This document shows, piece after piece, positions 59,363 through 64,000 of a stretch of 64,000 nucleotides of DNA. A model generated the notes under the pieces. The model saw only the letters and a list, made by a program, of their open reading frames with translations. It ran no database searches and was not told the origin of the DNA. Every line of letters begins with the position of its first letter. The first letter of the stretch is position 1. The position numbers were made by a program, and so were the translations under genes. Source of the DNA: Bradyrhizobium betae (GTDB lineage: Bacteria; Pseudomonadota; Alphaproteobacteria; Rhizobiales; Xanthobacteraceae); the NCBI RefSeq assembly GCF_004123905.1, contig NZ_MZXW01000053.1:186001-250000 (forward strand). Reading direction: 5' to 3'.

Positions 59363-59896
59363 TCAATGGCTGCGTCCGCGTTTGGAGTCGCGCCGGGCCT
59401 GCGCCCGCTTGTTGGCCTGCGAGACTCGCCCGATTTTTTCCCTTGGAAGCTTGTAGATCCGGCGACGGCTTGGGATGGACCGCATCCCGTCAAGTGACGT
59501 CGGGGGCATCTGCGGCCGGGAAAACTGACGTGCCCGACGGAGTGCCAACGCCCGCCGCGCCGCTGCTCCGAGCTCCCGTCGTGCCTCAAACTTTCGGATA
59601 CGCGTCAGCTCGTTCTTTATGCGCTTGATGGCGGCAGCGAAAACCGACTGCCGCCGGTTTGCGTGCACCGCCGTTCCGGAGAAGCTTTTGCCGCGTGGGT
59701 CGGCCGTGCCCTTTGTTTCGCGGCGCCGATGCCGCGACAATGTACGCTCCCTGTCGCGCAGGTCCTGAAGGCGGGCGCGAAGGCGCTCGAGTTCATCGCG
59801 CTCCATCTCTCCGACCATCGGGTGGTGCGAATTCATCACGACTTCGCGCTCGTCGTGGTTCAGAAGGCTGAGCTCAGATTTGCATGGAACTGACAT
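59363..59896 (-). CDS. Arginine-rich basic protein of unknown function
   Basis: The 177-residue protein starts with a short acidic helix (M-E-R-D-E-L-E-R-L-R-A-R-L-Q-D-L-R, a likely coiled coil), then an extremely Arg/Lys-rich body (R-R-E-L-G-A-A-A-R-R-A-L-A-L-R-R-A-R, K-L-P-R-E-K-I). The predicted pI is very high, which fits a nucleic-acid-binding protein. GGAG lies 6 bases before the ATG at 59896; a downstream ATG at 59836 is also possible. It is next to gapR on the opposite strand. No family recognised. Confidence 0.65.
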   Translation of the reverse strand: MSVPCKSELSLLNHDEREVVMNSHHPMVGEMERDELERLRARLQDLRDRERTLSRHRRRETKGTADPRGKSFSGTAVHANRRQSVFAAAIKRIKNELTRIRKFEARRELGAAARRALALRRARQFSRPQMPPTSLDGMRSIPSRRRIYKLPREKIGRVSQANKRAQARRDSKRGRSH

Positions 59897-60043
59897 CGCA
59901 CACTCCGCCTGCGCTGTAGCGCAATGCCACAATGCGCGCCTGGAATGTGCAGCGATATCGGGTGATGACCCGTTGAAAGCGGGAGGAATTCCCTTTGGCG
60001 CAGACGCCTGCAAAGACGGGGCAGAATCCGTCCGTCTGTCGCC

Positions 60044-61678
60044 TCAGCGCAGCGCCGCCGTCCGCACGACGAACGACGTCGTCTCAAGCTTCGCGGTCGA
60101 CGAGCCCGTAAAGCTGTCGCAGGATAGGCCCTGCATCGGATCGTCGGCAAAACCCATCGCGATCACGGCTTGCGGCTTGACGAAATAGCCGCGCAGTGCG
60201 GCCATATCGAGCTCGCCCATCAGCGTGACCGACATCGCGCGGCTGGCGCTCGGCGACAGCATCACGATCTTGAGCCAGATGCTCTCGCCCTTGGCCGCAG
60301 ACAGCCGGGTCGCGGTCGCGATCCTGCCGTCGGTGCTCTTGCCGACCACACTGTTGATCTCGGTCGCAGGCGCGGTGTTGCGCGCGGCGCGGGCCGGACG
60401 CGGGATCGGCGCGGAGGCGGCGACGACATTGGCGCGGTCGACCGGGGAGGCAGCCGGTGCGTAGGCCAGCGCCTGAAGCGTTGCGTTGGAGACGCTCGCA
60501 GTCGGCTGCGGATCAGTGGCGGCGGCCAGGGCCTGGCGGGCCTTCAGTGCGGCGATCTGCGCCGGCGTCGCCTGCTGCGGCGTCGCCGGTGCATCCCAGA
60601 AGCCCCGGGCATTGATGATGTCGGCCGGTGTCTCCGGCTTTGCGTCAGCAGATTTGCCGGCGGCGGGCTTGTCAGCCACGGGCGCGGGCTTTGGCGGCGC
60701 AACGAGCTGCGCGTCGGCGGAAGCGAGCTGGATCGTGGCGGCGACGGACGGCTTGGCGCGGGGCGTCGGCACCGGATCGGCGGGCTTTGCTTCGGAAGGC
60801 TTGGTTGCGGCGGCGACCACGGTCGGCGCAGTCGCCGGCTTGGCGGCCGGCGCGGGCGCGCCCTCATCATCCTCGTCGCTGCTCGCGGCGGCCGGAGCCG
60901 ACTTGCCCTTGAACAGAGCGGCGAAGAAGCCCGGCTTGCTGGCGCCGTCATCACCGCTACCGCGGCGTTCGATCTCGGCCTTGGCGAGCTCATAGCCCTT
61001 CAGCGGCGTGCCGTCGGTCGGCAGATGCACCGTCTTTCCGTCCGGGAACACGCGGGCGAGCTGATCATGCGTCATACGCGGCCAATGCCGGATGCTGCCG
61101 GTGTCCAGATGCACAAAGGGCGAGCCGGAGGTCGGATAGAAGCCGACGCCGCCGCGTTGCAGGCGCAGGCCGGCGAAGCGGATCTGCTCCAGCGGAACGT
61201 TCGGGATGTAGAAGTCCATCGCATGTCCCAGCATGTGCTGGCTGAAGCGCGCCACTCCGGAGGAGCGGCGGCGGAGCATGGCGTTGGTGGCGGGGGAGCG
61301 ATAGGAGGAGATGATCTGGATCGGCTGCTTGCCGTCGACGTCGCGATAGACTTCCCAGAGGATGTCGAAGAGGTGACGGTCCATGACCGTCTCGTCCTGG
61401 GTGCGCCAGTCGCGCAGGAAATGGTTGAGCTGCTTCAGCGCGGCTTCGTCGTAGCGGCCATCGCGCTTGAAGGTGACGGTGAGGTCTTCGCCGGAATGGG
61501 TGTGGTGGAAGGAGAGCGTCTTGGTCTCGTTCAGCGCGGCGGCGTTGTGAACCGAGCCCGCGGCAGCAAGCAGCAATACGGAAGCAAGGCCGATCCGGGA
61601 TCCGGCCTTCACTCCCGCATGGGACAACGACAGCACAGAAAATTGGCGTGCGAGACCAGTCAGCACGTTAGAGCCCAC
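60044..61678 (-). CDS. DUF882 (YcbK-like) peptidase-fold protein with long C-terminal extension
   Basis: A 544-residue protein. After a hydrophobic start (I-G-L-A-S-V-L-L-L-A-A-A-G-S), the DUF882/peptidase M15-like domain (about 45-215) has S-S-Y-R-S-P-A-T-N, G-H-A-M-D-F-Y and F-V-H-L-D-T-G, which supply zinc ligands in LAS-type peptidases. An Ala/Pro/Lys-rich linker (about 245-440) and a distinct C-terminal domain of about 95 residues follow. Such proteins act on peptidoglycan peptides. The GTG start at 61678 is uncertain. It lies just downstream of an L,D-transpeptidase on the same strand. Confidence 0.85.
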   Translation of the reverse strand: MGSNVLTGLARQFSVLSLSHAGVKAGSRIGLASVLLLAAAGSVHNAAALNETKTLSFHHTHSGEDLTVTFKRDGRYDEAALKQLNHFLRDWRTQDETVMDRHLFDILWEVYRDVDGKQPIQIISSYRSPATNAMLRRRSSGVARFSQHMLGHAMDFYIPNVPLEQIRFAGLRLQRGGVGFYPTSGSPFVHLDTGSIRHWPRMTHDQLARVFPDGKTVHLPTDGTPLKGYELAKAEIERRGSGDDGASKPGFFAALFKGKSAPAAASSDEDDEGAPAPAAKPATAPTVVAAATKPSEAKPADPVPTPRAKPSVAATIQLASADAQLVAPPKPAPVADKPAAGKSADAKPETPADIINARGFWDAPATPQQATPAQIAALKARQALAAATDPQPTASVSNATLQALAYAPAASPVDRANVVAASAPIPRPARAARNTAPATEINSVVGKSTDGRIATATRLSAAKGESIWLKIVMLSPSASRAMSVTLMGELDMAALRGYFVKPQAVIAMGFADDPMQGLSCDSFTGSSTAKLETTSFVVRTAALR

Positions 61679-61878
61679 CCAGTCGACCAGCGTTCAAAAT
61701 GGACTCTCCCGCCAACCCCGTTAGCGCGCGAAAGAGGGTGAACGCTTTCTTAAAGCGAGAAGGTTAATTGTAGGTTGACCTTCCCGACCCCAAACCAAGT
61801 CAGAATACAAACCTAAACGGTTGAGTGTGGCAAAAAAACGCCCACTGTCCGAGGTCGGGTGGAGAATGGTTAACGTTA

Positions 61879-61907
61879 AGCGACCCCGTCCAGAGGACAG
61901 GGTCGCT
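61879..61907. terminator. Hairpin between the L,D-transpeptidase and DUF882 genes
   Basis: AGCGACCC (61879-61886) pairs with GGGTCGCT (61900-61907); an inner GTCC/GGAC pair strengthens it. It lies 50 bp past the transpeptidase stop. On the minus strand it is followed by TAACG, on the plus strand by GATTTTATT, so direction is unclear. Confidence 0.55.
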
Positions 61908-61956
61908 GATTTTATTGTAGAATTTCGAGAAATTAGGTGCCGGGGCCGAGCCGGAC

Positions 61957-64000
61957 TCAGCGGGTGAACACCCGCTGCTGCGGCTTGCGGCCGACCGGAG
62001 CCGGCGGCGGGGTCGGGGCCCCGAACAGCCGCTCGAAGAAGTTCGGGCCGGACGACGAGCCGAAGCCGCCGCCATTGTTGGCCACGGCCACGCCCGCGGG
62101 CAGCGTCGTTGCCGGGCGTGAATAGCTCGGCTGCGAGTGCGCGACGACGTTCTCGAGATCCTTGCCGCGGCCGTTCTTCAGGATGTTGAGCATGGTCGCG
62201 TCGCGGCCATAGACGTCCTTGCGGAATTGCAGCTTGCCGCCATCGTCCACAAACGCGGTCTGATAGGTGATGTTGACCGGGATCGGGGTCGGGAATTTCA
62301 GGTCGACTTCGCCCTTGCCGTACATGCTGCGCACGCGCTCTGGCGTGTACTTCTCGTTCGGCATCGCGATGTTGAGCAACACCGACGCATATTGATCCGG
62401 GTTCTGCACACGCATGCAGCCATGGCTGAAGGCGCGGTCGTCCCGGGCGAACAGGTTCTTGTCCGGCGTGTCGTGCTGATAGACCAGGAATTTGTTCGGG
62501 AAGTTGAAGCGGATGCGGCCGAGCGCGTTGGCTTCACCGGGCGGCTGCGAGATGTGCACCGAGCCGTCGCGGTTCTGCTCGAGCTTCAGGCCCATGCGCT
62601 GAAGCACGGTCGGATCCTGCTGCAATGCCGGCAGGTATTCGCCATAGACGATCGACGGCGGCACGTTCCAGGTCGGGTTGACCGTGATGTACTTCATCGT
62701 CTCGGTCAGCAGCGGGGTGGCGTGCTGGCCCGGCTTGCCGGTGACGACGCGGGTGGTCCAGACCTGCTGGCCCCGCTGCATCACCTTCAGCGTGTAGTCG
62801 GGAATGTTGAGGATGACATAGGCATCGCCCAGCGAGGGCACGCCGAGATCGCGCGGCAGCCAGCGCCAGCGCTCCATGTTCACCAGCACCACGTCGATCT
62901 GCTTGTCGCGCTTCGGGGTGTTGATCGCCCTGACAGTCTTGTCGTCGAGAATGCCGGTCGCCTTCATCTCAACGCTGTTCTGGAATTTGCGCACGGCTTC
63001 GGCCACCGTCACGTCATAGCGGGTGTCGCTGGCGTTCTCGGCGAGGCCGAGCTTGGCGCGCAGTTGCGGCACGCGCGGATCGTCCATGACGATCTCCGCC
63101 TGCTTCTTGCCGGCCGGGGTGTATTTCAGCGCCGGGCCATCGGCAATCTCGACCACCGGGCCGCTACCCTGGCCACGCAGCTCCGCAAGCTTGGCCTTCA
63201 GCTCCTTGTAGAGCTTTTGCGGCGGGTTGTAGCTGTCGAGCGCTGCGGAGGCGTCAGCCGCGGTCGTGACCTTGACGAGCACGTCGCTCGGGTCGACCGG
63301 ATGTTCGGGATAGAGGATGTCGGCGCTGACCTGCGACCAGTGCATACGGCCGCTCTGCGCCTGGCGCGCATAGTCGAACATGCTGGCGGTGAGCTTCAGC
63401 TCGGCGTCCGCGAGCGCATCGGGGCTCGTGGCGGCGGCGAAATCCGGCACCGGATAATCGGCGGGGTTGAGACCGTCGGAGGCGGCATCCTTCAGCCGCG
63501 CGATCACGCCCTTGGCGGAGGCGGTCAGGCTGCCGGCTTGCGTCCAGACCGGCGCGAAGTCGCGTGCACCATAAAACTTCTCGATCGCGGCGCGCTCGTT
63601 CTTGCGGTCGAAATGGCGCGAGGTCTTGGCGCCGATGAGGTCCTTGAGCTTGTCGGCGACCGGCTGGTCGGCAGCGGGAACGTTGCTCGCGGCCTTCACG
63701 GGCTCGGCGGCCGGAGCCGCGGCAGTAGCAGGTGCCGCAGGCGCAGCCGGCGTGGCGGTCGCAGTGTCGGCCTTTGCCGGTTCAGTCGTTGCAGGTTCGA
63801 TCTTGGCCGTCTCGCTCTTCGGCGCCTCGGGCGCGGGCGTCGTTGCGACGTCGGAAGGCTTCGTCTCGACTTTGGCCGGGGCCGGGGCGGCTTCGGCCTT
63901 CACGGGTTCCTTCGTCGGCTCCCTTGCGGAGTCCTGCACCGTGGCGGTGGTGTCGAGCTTGATGTCGGAGGCGGTCGGGGGCGGGACGTTTGCGGGCTCG
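61957..64000 (-). CDS. L,D-transpeptidase (YkuD family, YcbB-like), 5' end beyond the window
   Basis: At least 680 residues; the frame stays open through base 64000, so the true start is outside. The visible N-terminus is an Ala/Pro/Lys-rich low-complexity segment, then a helical scaffold domain, a peptidoglycan-binding-like region (E-A-V-R-K-F-Q-N-S), and the YkuD domain with catalytic S-H-G-C-M-R-V near the C-terminus. It forms 3-3 crosslinks in peptidoglycan in the periplasm. The long scaffold matches YcbB (LdtD) more than the small YkuD proteins. The C-terminal tail is Gly/Pro-rich. Confidence 0.9.
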   Translation of the reverse strand, partial: EPANVPPPTASDIKLDTTATVQDSAREPTKEPVKAEAAPAPAKVETKPSDVATTPAPEAPKSETAKIEPATTEPAKADTATATPAAPAAPATAAAPAAEPVKAASNVPAADQPVADKLKDLIGAKTSRHFDRKNERAAIEKFYGARDFAPVWTQAGSLTASAKGVIARLKDAASDGLNPADYPVPDFAAATSPDALADAELKLTASMFDYARQAQSGRMHWSQVSADILYPEHPVDPSDVLVKVTTAADASAALDSYNPPQKLYKELKAKLAELRGQGSGPVVEIADGPALKYTPAGKKQAEIVMDDPRVPQLRAKLGLAENASDTRYDVTVAEAVRKFQNSVEMKATGILDDKTVRAINTPKRDKQIDVVLVNMERWRWLPRDLGVPSLGDAYVILNIPDYTLKVMQRGQQVWTTRVVTGKPGQHATPLLTETMKYITVNPTWNVPPSIVYGEYLPALQQDPTVLQRMGLKLEQNRDGSVHISQPPGEANALGRIRFNFPNKFLVYQHDTPDKNLFARDDRAFSHGCMRVQNPDQYASVLLNIAMPNEKYTPERVRSMYGKGEVDLKFPTPIPVNITYQTAFVDDGGKLQFRKDVYGRDATMLNILKNGRGKDLENVVAHSQPSYSRPATTLPAGVAVANNGGGFGSSSGPNFFERLFGAPTPPPAPVGRKPQQRVFTR

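Noticed and set aside
60170..61741. 523-codon plus-strand frame opposite the DUF882 gene
   Set aside because: Shadow of an Ala/Pro-rich gene; Gly/Arg-rich low-complexity translation.

Overview
The window looks like chromosomal DNA of a Bradyrhizobium-type alphaproteobacterium (Nitrobacteraceae). The evidence is high GC, a Tol-Pal/TilS/FtsH cluster, GapR next to a DUF1244/DUF1036/pyruvate kinase block, BA14K and DUF2852 proteins, a FeeM-like N-acyl transferase, and at least seven families of short palindromic intergenic repeats of the kind I associate with this genus. No rRNA, tRNA, CRISPR array, prophage or insertion sequence was seen. Species-level identity is not claimed.

Layout. 0-12 kb: end of a RidA-family gene, an ABC-F ATPase, dctA (C4-dicarboxylates), a RutG-like nucleobase permease, an SDR, a sirtuin deacylase, a hydantoinase/oxoprolinase A-B pair, and a GST divergent from a TetR gene across a perfect inverted repeat. 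12-26 kb: a chemotaxis receptor, a 2-hydroxyacid dehydrogenase, a YCII/DGPF protein coupled to an ECF42-type sigma factor, then many small genes (SRPBCC, VOC, SnoaL, YciI, tail-anchored and periplasmic proteins), two SDRs, a WHG-type TetR, DUF2852 and cysE. 27-31 kb: tolQRAB. 31-44.4 kb: about 14 kb lying between tolB and pal. It holds a GGDEF-EAL protein, an overlapping small-protein operon, two TetR genes, a degenerate histidine-kinase-like gene coupled to two RND adaptors and an RND pump, and a FeeM-like synthase. 44.6-49.7 kb: pal, cpoB, tilS, ftsH. 49.7-55 kb: repeat-rich accessory DNA with an alpha/beta hydrolase, BA14K, a large membrane protein, an orphan Flp pilin and a PAP2 protein. 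55-64 kb: a TetR, pyk, DUF1036, DUF1244, gapR, an arginine-rich protein, a DUF882 peptidase-like protein and a YkuD L,D-transpeptidase running off the right edge.

How the genes work together. The envelope theme dominates: Tol-Pal constriction and outer-membrane integrity, CpoB, FtsH quality control, RND efflux, and two peptidoglycan-active proteins. The most unusual block is 33.3-43.5 kb. Two divergent promoter regions there carry a related AT-rich motif (core GTATAGTT). One faces a five-gene chain of tiny membrane/periplasmic proteins and a Cys-rich periplasmic protein gene; the other faces a TetR gene and the efflux operon. The efflux operon starts with a histidine-kinase-like protein that appears to lack both the phospho-accepting His and the ATP-binding Asn. 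I infer that the block is one TetR-controlled envelope-stress/efflux regulon inserted into, or ancestrally linked with, the tol-pal locus. That is a hypothesis and has not been demonstrated.
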